Below, piece after piece: positions 1 to 6,988 of a stretch of DNA of 14,945 nt; the stretch's first letter is position 1, and each line of letters opens with the position of its first letter. The DNA comes from Limnohabitans sp. (GTDB lineage Bacteria; Pseudomonadota; Gammaproteobacteria; Burkholderiales; Burkholderiaceae_C): assembly GCA_009693225.1 (NCBI GenBank), contig SHXP01000025.1:1-14945 (forward strand), in the 5' to 3' direction. A program made the translations under genes and the position numbers. The notes below the pieces were generated by a model. It was not told the DNA's origin. It did not search any database and saw only the letters and a list, made by a program, of their open reading frames with translations.

Positions 1-125
1 CAAAAATTTCACATAGTGAAGATTTGCTGCTCGAGATCTTTTTTAAACTGAGTTTTTCAGACCTTCCCTAAGTCAAGTCAACCGGCAGAAGTTACCAGTT
101 ACAAAGCTTCTCAGGCTCATACCTG
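1..125. other. AT-rich left-edge stretch without a gene
   Basis: The first 60 bases are only about one third G+C, far below the rest of the window. I see no start codon with a plausible reading frame and no RNA gene. The stretch contains a short perfect inverted repeat (8-20), described separately, and a weak CTGA/TCAG stem near 49-60 that is too short to call a terminator. Homology to the damaged transporter gene appears only from about 126 onward, so a rearrangement boundary may lie between roughly 70 and 126. It could also simply be the end of an assembled contig. Confidence 0.4.
8..20. promoter_or_regulatory. Perfect 13-bp inverted repeat, possible operator
   Basis: The sequence TTCACATAGTGAA is a perfect 5-bp inverted repeat around a 3-base centre in AT-rich DNA. 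Sites of this size and symmetry are typical for dimeric helix-turn-helix repressors, and some IclR-family sites have a similar form. No regulator gene lies within the window, so assignment to any family is a guess. It may serve a gene beyond the left edge. A chance palindrome in AT-rich DNA is the main alternative. Confidence 0.25.
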
Positions 126-478
126 GATTGGAAAATACTCGGCTTTGTTTCCGCACTCTGCGCCCTCCTCTTACCCAAGGCATTGCTGGTCTGCGCTGTG
201 TTGCCCTCTTCGCTGCTGGCTTGCACCGTCTCACACGCTGGTTGCACAGGCACAGAGAGGCCAGGGGCGTGCGGGTCTTTAAAAGCGGCATGCTGCCGCT
301 GGTCATGGGTTTGATGGTGTCGGCAGGCGGGTTGTTGCAATCTGCCGCCAACCCGGACCTGGACTGGCGCCTGTTGCTCTTATGTGCCGTCAGCATGTTG
401 CTGGTCTTGCGCACCCGCATCCATGTCTTGTGGTTGATGTCGGCCGGTGCCGTGGCTGGCGCGGTGTTAGGGGTATGA
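126..478 (+). pseudogene. Remnant of a chromate-transporter-like (ChrA/CHR family) gene
   Basis: CHR-family transporters are membrane proteins that expel chromate. The C-terminal part is recognisable in the frame ending with TGA at 476-478: a basic segment HRHREARGVRVFKSG, then hydrophobic helices ending LRTRIHVLWLMSAG, as in short Burkholderiales ChrA proteins. Upstream of about 228 the homology moves to the next frame, where the codons at 201-218 read LPSSLL, a motif I recall from the same position in this family. The switch lies near 225-235 and needs one base missing or two extra. The N-terminal half of a normal protein of about 190 residues is absent, and no sensible start codon serves both frames. 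A TTG at 128 opens the downstream frame, but its first 35 or so codons do not look like the family. I call it a 5'-truncated, frameshifted remnant. The family assignment is from memory of homologues; sequencing error could explain the frameshift. Confidence 0.6.
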
Positions 479-1012
479 CACGACAAAGCCCGTCCCAATT
501 GTTCAGCCCACGGTCAAGCTCAGGCCATTACACGCCAATGACGAAAACACGTTCATGCAAGGACTGCGCAGCAGCCGCGAGCTGCTCAAGCCCTGGGTGC
601 AGGTGCCCTTGAGACGCAAAGCGTTTCAACAGTATGTGCAGGAGATGAACACCGCGGACGACCGGGCATGGGCCGTCATCCGCAACGACACACGCGAGTT
701 GGCCGGCGTGGTCGAGTTGCGCAATATTTTTCACGGCGACTTCAAAAACGCCTACCTGATTTACTACGCTTTCCAGCCCCATCTGGGACAAGGCTTGATG
801 CGCCAGGCGGTTGAACAAGCCATAGGCATTGCGTTCAAGCGCTTGAAGTTGCACCGCCTGGAAGCCAACATACAACCCGATAACCTGGCGTCTGTCGCCC
901 TGGTGCGGGCTTGCGGTTTCAGCAAAGAGGGGTTCAGCCCGCGTTTTTTTAAAAAAAGAACGGTCAATGGCGCGACCATGAGCGCTGGGCATTGCTGGCC
1001 GATAGCGCTTAA
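475..1012 (+). pseudogene. GNAT acetyltransferase, RimJ/RimL type, with two apparent frameshifts
   Basis: The core (555-940) is a GNAT domain. HLGQGLMRQAVEQA is the acetyl-CoA-binding motif A, and LHRLEANIQPDNLASVALVRACGFSKEG is the usual RimJ/RimL motif B region. Family members acetylate N-terminal amino groups of proteins or small amines; the substrate here is unknown. The reading frame of the core extends upstream to about 471 and encodes a convincing first strand (VKLRPLHANDENTF), but it has no ATG, GTG or TTG before 555. The natural start, ATG 475-477, overlaps the transporter stop as ATGA but is in another frame; one missing base near 478-481 would join them. At the 3' end a T7A7 run (944-957) is followed in another frame by NGQWRDHERWALLADSA and TAA at 1010-1012, the expected family ending, while the core frame runs on to 1025 with unrelated residues. 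A shorter intact protein starting at 555 is possible but would lack the first strand. Confidence 0.65.
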
Positions 1013-1075
1013 ACCATCGGGATGAACAAATCAGGCTTAACAAACAAAGACACTGATGGGCACCGATCGCTTATG

Positions 1076-1822
1076 TCAGCCCCTCCTCTGCCTCACCGTC
1101 TCATACAGGCATATCCCGCTCGCCACCGAGACATTCAAACTCTCCACGCCGCCCGCCATGGGAATACGGACCAGCTGATCGCAGGTCTTGCGTGTTAACT
1201 GCCTGAGGCCGCTGCTTTCCGCGCCCAATACCCAGGCGGTAGCTGTTTTCAAATCCACGTCGTACAGCGTTTTCTCATCATCATCGCTGGTGCCGGTGAT
1301 CCAAATATTGCGCTCTTTCAGCTCGTTCAGCGTGCGCGCTAGATTGGTCACCATGAAATACGGCACGGTCTCGGCCGCGCCGCTGGCCACTTTGGCCACG
1401 GTGGCGTTAATGCCCACGGCGTGGTCTTTGGGCGCTATCACCGCGTGCACGCCCGCGCCGTCCGCCACGCGCAGGCACGCGCCCAGGTTGTGCGGGTCGG
1501 TAATGCCGTCCAGCACCAATATCAGCGCTGGTTCATCCTCGGGCAATGCCTCCAGGCATTCGTCCAGCGAGCGGGCAATGTCTATCGCATGCACCCGCGC
1601 CACCACGCCCTGGTGGCCGTGGTTACCCGCCAGTTGCGCCAGTCGCATGCCGTCGGCCTCCACCAGTTTCACTTTGACCTCTTTGGCGCGCTCTTGAAAC
1701 TGGCGCATGCGTGCGTCGCGCCGGGTCGGGTCGAAAAACACCTCGATCACCGACGCAGGCGTGGTTCTCAGCCGCACACCGACCGCATGAAAACCGAACA
1801 AAACTTTAGGGCTCGAGGCCAT
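1076..1822 (-). CDS. rlmB: 23S rRNA (guanosine-2251-2'-O)-methyltransferase RlmB
   Basis: RlmB uses S-adenosylmethionine to methylate the ribose of G2251 in the peptidyl-transferase loop of 23S rRNA. The 248-residue length is normal. Residues 1-75 form the L30e-like RNA-binding domain (KVLFGFHAVGVRLR). The SPOUT domain follows with all three signature motifs: NLGACLR (112-118), LGAESSGL (199-206) and IPMAGGVESLNVSVA (220-234), in which the knot and cofactor site lie. The start ATG is preceded by an AGGAAA ribosome-binding sequence. It sits 25 nt behind the broken hydrolase gene and is probably the last gene of the long minus-strand run. It converges on the acetyltransferase; the 63-bp spacer (1013-1075) shows no clear terminator. 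In many bacteria rlmB follows rnr, so this position is not the most common one. The closely related TrmH/SpoU enzymes are the only real alternative. Confidence 0.95.
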   Translation of the reverse strand: MASSPKVLFGFHAVGVRLRTTPASVIEVFFDPTRRDARMRQFQERAKEVKVKLVEADGMRLAQLAGNHGHQGVVARVHAIDIARSLDECLEALPEDEPALILVLDGITDPHNLGACLRVADGAGVHAVIAPKDHAVGINATVAKVASGAAETVPYFMVTNLARTLNELKERNIWITGTSDDDEKTLYDVDLKTATAWVLGAESSGLRQLTRKTCDQLVRIPMAGGVESLNVSVASGICLYETVRQRRG

Positions 1823-1847
1823 CCGTTACTTTCCTTTTTCCACGTAT

Positions 1848-2937
1848 TTAAATGTCTGCCAATGCCCGCAGCGGATGCGCCTGCACCGGCCACGGGCTGT
1901 GGAAAAACGCTTGCACCATGTCCGGGCTGATATCTTCGATGCGCTGCGGCTGCCATTGGGGCGCATGGTCCTTGTCCACCGCCAGCGCACGTATACCCTC
2001 GACCGTGTCGCTGTGCGCCGGGCCGCGCTGCAAATGCACCGGGTGAAAACTGTGGCGCACCATGTCGCACTCCATGCGCAATTCATCTGCCAGCCCCATG
2101 TGGCGGGAGCGGCGTATTTGCCGACAACTCGTCGGCGGCTTGCGCCAATGCGCTTGCCATGGTTTGCACGTCCGCAGACGCAAACACGCGGTTCAAGCTG
2201 TCATTCCACCAGGCCGGTGTCTGCGCTTTGGCCGCTGCGGTGGCCGCTGCATAAGGCTCCGTCAGTAGTTCCAATGCACTGGCAGGGTGCTGCCAGTCCA
2301 TCTGAGGCAAAGCGTCCCAAAGCGCGGGCAAGTCAGTGCCCGGGCACAGCAGATCGGCCAGCCCGGCGTACACCGCTTGCGCGCCGTTCAACATCTGCCC
2401 GGTCAAACCCAGGTACTCACCCAGCACGCCCTGGCAGCGGCTAAGGAAATAACCGCCGCCCACGTCTGGGAACAAACCGATCATGGTCTCGGGCATAGCC
2501 ATTTTGGTTGTGTCGGTGGCAATACGCAGGCTTGCGCCCTGCGCCAGGCCCATGCCGCCGCCCATGACCACGCCGTCCATGAACACCAGGCAAGGCTTGG
2601 CACAGCGGTGTATCAAATGGTTGAGCGCGTATTCTTCGGTGAAAAAATCTTCCAGTCGCGGGTCGCCGGCCAGCGCAGCCTGGTGAAAAAACCGTATATC
2701 GCCACCTGCGCAAAACGCACCGAACGCGGCTTCGCGGCCCATGCCGCGCATGGCCACGGCTTTCACCGCGTCATCGGCTTGCCAGGCCAGCAACACCTGC
2801 GTCAGGTCGCGCACCATGGGCAAGGATAAAGCGTTCAAGGCCTTGGCGCGGTTGAGCGTGATCAGACCGATGTTGCCGCTGACCTCTGCCAGCACCTCGC
2901 CCTCACTCAGCGCGAAATGAGTTTGTGATTTATCCAT
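1848..2937 (-). pseudogene. 3-hydroxyisobutyryl-CoA hydrolase-like (crotonase family) gene, frameshifted
   Basis: Crotonase-fold enzyme of the branch that hydrolyses 3-hydroxyisobutyryl-CoA in valine breakdown. Signatures: AFCAGGDIRFFH (oxyanion-hole region), VVMGGGMGLAQG, and MAMPETMIGLFPDVGGGYFLSR with the Glu and Asp expected for hydrolases rather than hydratases. The first frame runs from ATG 2937 and stops at 2083-2085 after an unrelated tail (PLPPHGAGR). From about 2123 a second frame carries the expected C-terminus: RQIRRSRHMGLADELRMECDMVRHSF, then EGIRALAVDKDHAPQW, ending at 1848. About 12 residues that normally join the two parts (a segment like SPLMLHVTLEQ) are missing, so this looks like a small out-of-frame deletion rather than a single-base error. 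A truncated product of about 284 residues could be made but would lack the last 90. Start: ATG 2937 has GGAGA seven bases upstream; ATG 2964 is the weaker alternative. Confidence 0.75.
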
Positions 2938-3820
2938 TGCGTTGTCTCCAGCTTGCGTATTCATTACCGGCCAATGCCGCCAGCACCAGGCCGCCGCCCA
3001 ACAACACCGCCTGCGCAGGCGCTTCACCCGCGCCCAACCAGGCCCAGCTGATGCCGAACAACACCTCCAGCAAGGCCAGCATAGCAACTTCGTGCGGCTT
3101 TAACACCTGTGAACTCCAGACCGCCAGGCTGCAAGGCACGGCCAGTTGAAACACGCCCAGCAACAGCAGCCATTGCAGATCTGTACCGGTGGCATGAAAA
3201 GGCATGGCCATGGGCGCGGTAAACAGGCACGAGAGCACTGCGCCGATCAGTATGGCCGGCAACATGTTCATTTGCGCAGCTTGCTGCTGACGCGTCTTCA
3301 TCAGATTCCATTGCACCGAACCAGCCAGCGGCACACAGACGGCCACCATCATGCCCTTGAGGTGCTGTCCGCCGTCCAGTTGTAGTTGCGACACAAACAT
3401 ATACGCCATGCCCGCCGCTGCCAGCGAAATCGCACCCCAGGTCTGGCGCGACAAAGCCTGGCCGCCCAGCAGGCGGTGCAGCAAGGCGGTCAGCAAAGGG
3501 CCGAGCGACAAGGTGATAAGCACATTGGCCACCGTGGTCTTGGTGAGGGCCAGCATGAACGCGGTGAACATGACCGACCAGCACAGGCCCGACAGCCACA
3601 GCGTGGCCGAGCGGAACCTGCTGACACGCCAGACCTTACCGCACGTGGCCAAGGTCAGGCCTATGAACAGACTGAGGGCGTTGAAAAAACTGCGCCAGAA
3701 CGTGACTTCAAAGCCCTGCGCCTGCGTGATCTGCCGCGACACGATGCCGGCGATGGACCACAGCAAAGTGGCCAGCACCATCAGCCCTAGGGCTTGTGCG
3801 TGACTCAGCCGGATGTTCAT
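2930..3820 (-). CDS. EamA-family (drug/metabolite transporter) inner-membrane permease
   Basis: A 296-residue hydrophobic protein with the ten-helix pattern of the DMT superfamily, built from two EamA repeats. The first repeat opens with LGLMVLATLLWSIAGIVSRQ, in which the LLWS motif is typical; the second begins near residue 160 (MVAVCVPLAGSVQWNLMK) and ends in LEVLFGISWAWLGAGEAP followed by a last helix. Members export amino acids, purines or other metabolites, but substrate cannot be read from sequence. ATG 3820 lies 11 nt behind the typA stop, and the stop codon TAA (2930-2932) overlaps the start of the hydrolase-like gene by 8 nt, so it is probably co-transcribed with typA. Its reading frame is intact, unlike that of its downstream neighbour. 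I am sure of the family, not of the role. Confidence 0.9.
   Translation of the reverse strand: MNIRLSHAQALGLMVLATLLWSIAGIVSRQITQAQGFEVTFWRSFFNALSLFIGLTLATCGKVWRVSRFRSATLWLSGLCWSVMFTAFMLALTKTTVANVLITLSLGPLLTALLHRLLGGQALSRQTWGAISLAAAGMAYMFVSQLQLDGGQHLKGMMVAVCVPLAGSVQWNLMKTRQQQAAQMNMLPAILIGAVLSCLFTAPMAMPFHATGTDLQWLLLLGVFQLAVPCSLAVWSSQVLKPHEVAMLALLEVLFGISWAWLGAGEAPAQAVLLGGGLVLAALAGNEYASWRQRNG
2945..2949 (-). promoter_or_regulatory. Ribosome-binding site of the hydrolase-like gene
   Basis: On the minus strand GGAGA lies seven bases before ATG 2937. This favours 2937 over the in-frame ATG at 2964, which has no good purine-rich site. The site lies inside the 3' end of the permease gene, so translation of the two is probably coupled. 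Confidence 0.6.
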
Positions 3821-3831
3821 GGCGAAGAAGC

Positions 3832-5658
3832 TCAGCCTTCGCGGCTGGCGCGCTTGCGCTCGTGCTCTTTCAGGTAGCGCTTGCGCAGGCGCACGCTCTT
3901 GGGCGTGATTTCCACCAGTTCATCGTCTTCGATGAACTGCACGCCGTATTCCAGCGTCAGCTGAATCGGCGGCGTGATCTTGATCGCGTCTTCCTTGCCG
4001 GAGACGCGGAAGTTGGTCAGCTGCTTGGTGCGCGTGGCATTGACCACCAGATCGTTGTCGCGGCTGTGTATGCCGACGATCATGCCCTCGTACACCGGGT
4101 CGTTGGGCTTGACGAACATGCGGCCGCGGTCATCCAGCTTGCCCAGAGCGTAGGTGAAGATTTCACCGTCGTCCATGGAGATGAGAGCGCCGTTTTTACG
4201 TCCGCCGATCTCGCCCTTGTAGGGCTCATAACGGTCAAAAATATTGGAGATGAGTCCGGAGCCGCGCGTCAGATTCAAAAACTCGGTGGTGAAACCGATC
4301 AGACCGCGCGCAGGGATGCGGTACTCCAGACGCACACGGCCGCGCCCGTCGGATTCCATGTTCACCAGGTCGCCCTTGCGCTCGCCCAGGGCTTGCATGA
4401 CGCCGCCCTGGTGCTGGTCTTCAATGTCGGCGGTCACAAGTTCGATAGGCTCGTAGCGATCGCCGTTGATTTCGCGGAACACCACGCGCGGTTTGGACAC
4501 GGCCAGCTCGTAGCCTTCGCGGCGCATGTTCTCCAGCAGAATGGTCAGGTGCAATTCGCCGCGGCCCGAGACTTCAAAAATGCCGTCTTCGTCGGTTTCT
4601 TTCACTTTCAAGGCGACGTTGGCCTGCAGTTCTTTTTGCAGGCGGTCCCAGATCTGGCGGCTGGTCACGTACTTGCCTTCGCGGCCCGCCAGCGGCGAGG
4701 TGTTGACGCAGAAGTTCATGGTCAGCGTGGGCTCGTCCACCTTCAACATGGGCAGGGGTTTGGGGTACAGCGGGTCGGTGATGGTGAAACCGATGCCGAT
4801 CTCGGCGATGCCGTTGATCAGCACAATATCGCCGGGGCCGGCTTCGGTGGCTTGTATGCGGTCCAGACCTTGAAACTTCAACACCTGGTTGACGCGGCCC
4901 TTGACCGGCGTGCCTTCAAGTCCTGAGACCACCACCACGTCCATGCCGGGTTTGATGGTGCCGGCGCTGATGCGTCCGACACCGATGCGGCCCACAAAAG
5001 TGGAGAAATCCAGTGCGGAAATCTGTAGTTGCAAAGGCGCTGAGGGGTCGCCGTTTTGCAGCGGCACGTGTTTCAACACGGTTTCAAACAGCGCCGACAT
5101 GTCCGGGCCCCATTGCTCGCCCTGCTCGCCTTCGACCAGCGATGACCAGCCGTTGATGCCCGAGGCGTAAACCACGGGAAAGTCGAGTTGCTCGTCGGTG
5201 GCACCGAGTTTGTCGAACAGCTCGAAGGCCTGGTTAATGACAACACTGGGGCGCGAGCCGGGTTTGTCGACCTTGTTCACCACGACGATGGGCTTCAAGC
5301 CCAGCGCCAGGGCTTTCTTGGTGACGAAACGGGTTTGCGGCATCGGACCTTCCTGTGCATCGATCAGCAAGACCACGCCGTCGACCATGGACAGGGCGCG
5401 TTCGACCTCGCCGCCGAAGTCCGCGTGTCCGGGTGTGTCAACGATGTTGATGTGCGTGCCCTGCCAGCTGACGGCGCAGTTTTTGGCCAGGATGGTGATG
5501 CCGCGCTCGCGTTCGATGGCGTTGTTGTCCATCACGGTGTCAACCACTTTTTCGTGCTCGGCAAAGGTGCCGGACTGACGCAGCAACTGATCGACCATGG
5601 TGGTTTTGCCGTGGTCAACGTGGGCAATGATGGCGATGTTTCGGATTTGTAAAGTCAT
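3832..5658 (-). CDS. typA: Ribosome-associated GTPase TypA/BipA
   Basis: TypA/BipA is a translational GTPase related to EF-G and LepA that helps 50S assembly and growth under cold or stress. At 608 residues it has the usual length. The G domain shows AHVDHGKTT (12-20), RGIT in switch I (52-55), DTPGH (74-78) and NKVD (128-131). After it come the beta-barrel domain II, the EF-G-like domains III and V (RGLIGFTTEFLNLTRG is highly characteristic of TypA) and the TypA-specific C-terminal domain with the basic tail VRLRKRYLKEHERKRASR. ATG 5658 overlaps the truB stop as ATGA, which suggests translational coupling to the ribosome-maturation operon. No frame damage or odd codons are visible. LepA is excluded by the C-terminal domain and the RGLIGF segment. 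Confidence 0.98.
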   Translation of the reverse strand: MTLQIRNIAIIAHVDHGKTTMVDQLLRQSGTFAEHEKVVDTVMDNNAIERERGITILAKNCAVSWQGTHINIVDTPGHADFGGEVERALSMVDGVVLLIDAQEGPMPQTRFVTKKALALGLKPIVVVNKVDKPGSRPSVVINQAFELFDKLGATDEQLDFPVVYASGINGWSSLVEGEQGEQWGPDMSALFETVLKHVPLQNGDPSAPLQLQISALDFSTFVGRIGVGRISAGTIKPGMDVVVVSGLEGTPVKGRVNQVLKFQGLDRIQATEAGPGDIVLINGIAEIGIGFTITDPLYPKPLPMLKVDEPTLTMNFCVNTSPLAGREGKYVTSRQIWDRLQKELQANVALKVKETDEDGIFEVSGRGELHLTILLENMRREGYELAVSKPRVVFREINGDRYEPIELVTADIEDQHQGGVMQALGERKGDLVNMESDGRGRVRLEYRIPARGLIGFTTEFLNLTRGSGLISNIFDRYEPYKGEIGGRKNGALISMDDGEIFTYALGKLDDRGRMFVKPNDPVYEGMIVGIHSRDNDLVVNATRTKQLTNFRVSGKEDAIKITPPIQLTLEYGVQFIEDDELVEITPKSVRLRKRYLKEHERKRASREG

Positions 5659-6605
5659 GCAGCACTCTCGAGTAAGGATTGGATTTCTTGGGGATTCAGT
5701 AAGCGTTCGGGTATCAGTTCACCGGCACGCACATGGGCGGTGCCGAGCAAAGAATGCGGGTCGGTGCCATAAACGGCCACCTGGTCATGGTCGGGCCAGT
5801 CGCCACGGCGGCGCAGACCGCTGAGGAAGCGCCCTGCATCTTCGCTTTGCAATGTGATGGTTTGATGACTGTCGAGCAAGGCGTCCACCGGCAATAAGGC
5901 TGCGTGGCGTTGGTCTTCGGGCCAGCTCTCCAGATCGGACAGCGTGACGCAATCTTTGGCCAGAAACACGCCGCTTTGCACCCGCCGCAGCGACGACAAA
6001 AATGCGCCGCAGCCCAGCGCTATGCCTATGTCTTCGCCTAGCGTGCGTATGTAGGTGCCTTTGCTGCAACGCGCGCGCAATGCTACGCTGCGCACGCCAT
6101 CGACAGCCGGCAGTTCGCTCAAATGCAACTCGTGAATCGTGACGCGGCGCGGCGCGCGCTCGACGTCCACGCCTTCGCGGGCGTATTCGTACAAGGCCTT
6201 GCCGTCTTTTTTCAGGGCGCTGTGCATAGGCGGCAACTGCATGAGTTCGCCGGTGAACAGGGCTTGCACCTGCTGCAGTTTTTCCGTGGTGAAATCCACT
6301 GCGGCTTCGTCGATGACCTCGCCTTCGGCGTCAGCGGTGGTGGTGCGCTGGCCCAGACGCAACACGGCTTCGTAGGTTTTGTCAGCGTCAAGATGCAACT
6401 GGCTGAATTTGGTGGCGGCACCGAAACACAAGGGCAGCACGCCGCTGGCCAAGGGGTCGAGCGTGCCGGTGTGACCGGCTTTTTTGACGCGCAGCAACCA
6501 CTTGGCTTTTTGCAAAGCCTGGTTGCTTGAGAGTCCCAGCGGTTTATCGAGCAACAACACCCCATGCACGGGACGCCGTTGCACCCCTGTGCGTGGCGAG
6601 TTCAT
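5655..6605 (-). CDS. truB: tRNA pseudouridine(55) synthase TruB
   Basis: TruB converts U55 in the T-loop of tRNAs to pseudouridine and also acts as a tRNA-folding chaperone. The protein has 316 residues. The N-terminal motif GVLLLDKPLGLSSNQAL (15-31) is followed by GHTGTLDPLASG (44-55), whose Asp50 is the catalytic residue. KTYEAVLRLGQRTTTADAEG is the conserved next strand and loop, and CSKGTYIRTLGEDIG the RNA-contacting segment. The last 70 or so residues resemble the TruB C-terminal/PUA-like domain, including GRFLSGLRRRG. It starts 2 nt after the rbfA stop, and its own stop overlaps the typA start. The gene order rbfA-truB is conserved across many bacteria. In Escherichia coli rpsO and pnp follow; here typA takes that place. 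Confidence 0.98.
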   Translation of the reverse strand: MNSPRTGVQRRPVHGVLLLDKPLGLSSNQALQKAKWLLRVKKAGHTGTLDPLASGVLPLCFGAATKFSQLHLDADKTYEAVLRLGQRTTTADAEGEVIDEAAVDFTTEKLQQVQALFTGELMQLPPMHSALKKDGKALYEYAREGVDVERAPRRVTIHELHLSELPAVDGVRSVALRARCSKGTYIRTLGEDIGIALGCGAFLSSLRRVQSGVFLAKDCVTLSDLESWPEDQRHAALLPVDALLDSHQTITLQSEDAGRFLSGLRRRGDWPDHDQVAVYGTDPHSLLGTAHVRAGELIPERLLNPQEIQSLLESAA

Positions 6606-6607
6606 GC

Positions 6608-6979
6608 TCAGTCGTTTTCTTTGGCGCGGGAGGCGACCGCGCGGGCGATCAGCGCGTTCATGTCGGCGGCGCGCTCCGGGGTGCGGTCGTAATGGAAGTG
6701 CAAGGTGGGCACGGTGTGAATATGCAAGCGTTTGAACAAGCCGTTGCGCAAAAAGCCGGCGGCCTGGTTCAAGCCTTCAACACAGGCTTCGGGGTCACCG
6801 ACCAGCACGCTGAAAAACACCTTGGCGTGCGCGTAATCAGGTGTGACTTCCACCGATTGGATCGTCACCATGCCCAGACGGGGGTCTTTGAGTTCGCAGA
6901 TCAACTCCGACAGATCGCGCTGGATCTGGTCGGCGACGCGAAAACCGCGATGGGGTGTGGAAGACTTCTTGGCTGGCAT
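6608..6979 (-). CDS. rbfA: 30S ribosome-binding factor RbfA
   Basis: RbfA binds the 30S subunit near the 5' end of 16S rRNA helix 1 and is needed for late maturation, especially in the cold. The 123-residue protein is a single KH-type fold: RVADQIQRDLSELI (helix 1), KDPRLGMVTIQSVEVTPDYAHAKVFFSV (the family signature, strands around the KH crossover), then LNQAAGFLRNGLFKRLHIHTVPTLHFHYD, the characteristic end of the domain. A short charged tail follows. It begins 9 nt after infB and ends 2 nt before truB, the classic arrangement. Length and all motifs are normal. Confidence 0.98.
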   Translation of the reverse strand: MPAKKSSTPHRGFRVADQIQRDLSELICELKDPRLGMVTIQSVEVTPDYAHAKVFFSVLVGDPEACVEGLNQAAGFLRNGLFKRLHIHTVPTLHFHYDRTPERAADMNALIARAVASRAKEND

Positions 6980-6988
6980 GCGGGCAGA

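Noticed and set aside
128..230. TTG at 128 as a true start of a 116-residue membrane protein
   Set aside because: The first 35 or so residues in this frame do not resemble the transporter family, whereas the neighbouring frame does over 186-218, so the frame is open there only by chance.
1013..1075. Possible bidirectional terminator between the acetyltransferase and rlmB
   Set aside because: Only a short complementary pair (CCATC/GATGG) with a loop of more than 30 bases and no T-tract is present.
2964..2964. Upstream ATG for the hydrolase-like gene
   Set aside because: It lies deeper within the permease gene and lacks a purine-rich site, while ATG 2937 has GGAGA at the right distance.
3796..4926. 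Long plus-strand open frame opposite typA (about 376 codons)
   Set aside because: It is antisense to a highly conserved gene, has His/Val/Ala/Gln-rich composition without any domain, and follows from codon bias on the other strand.
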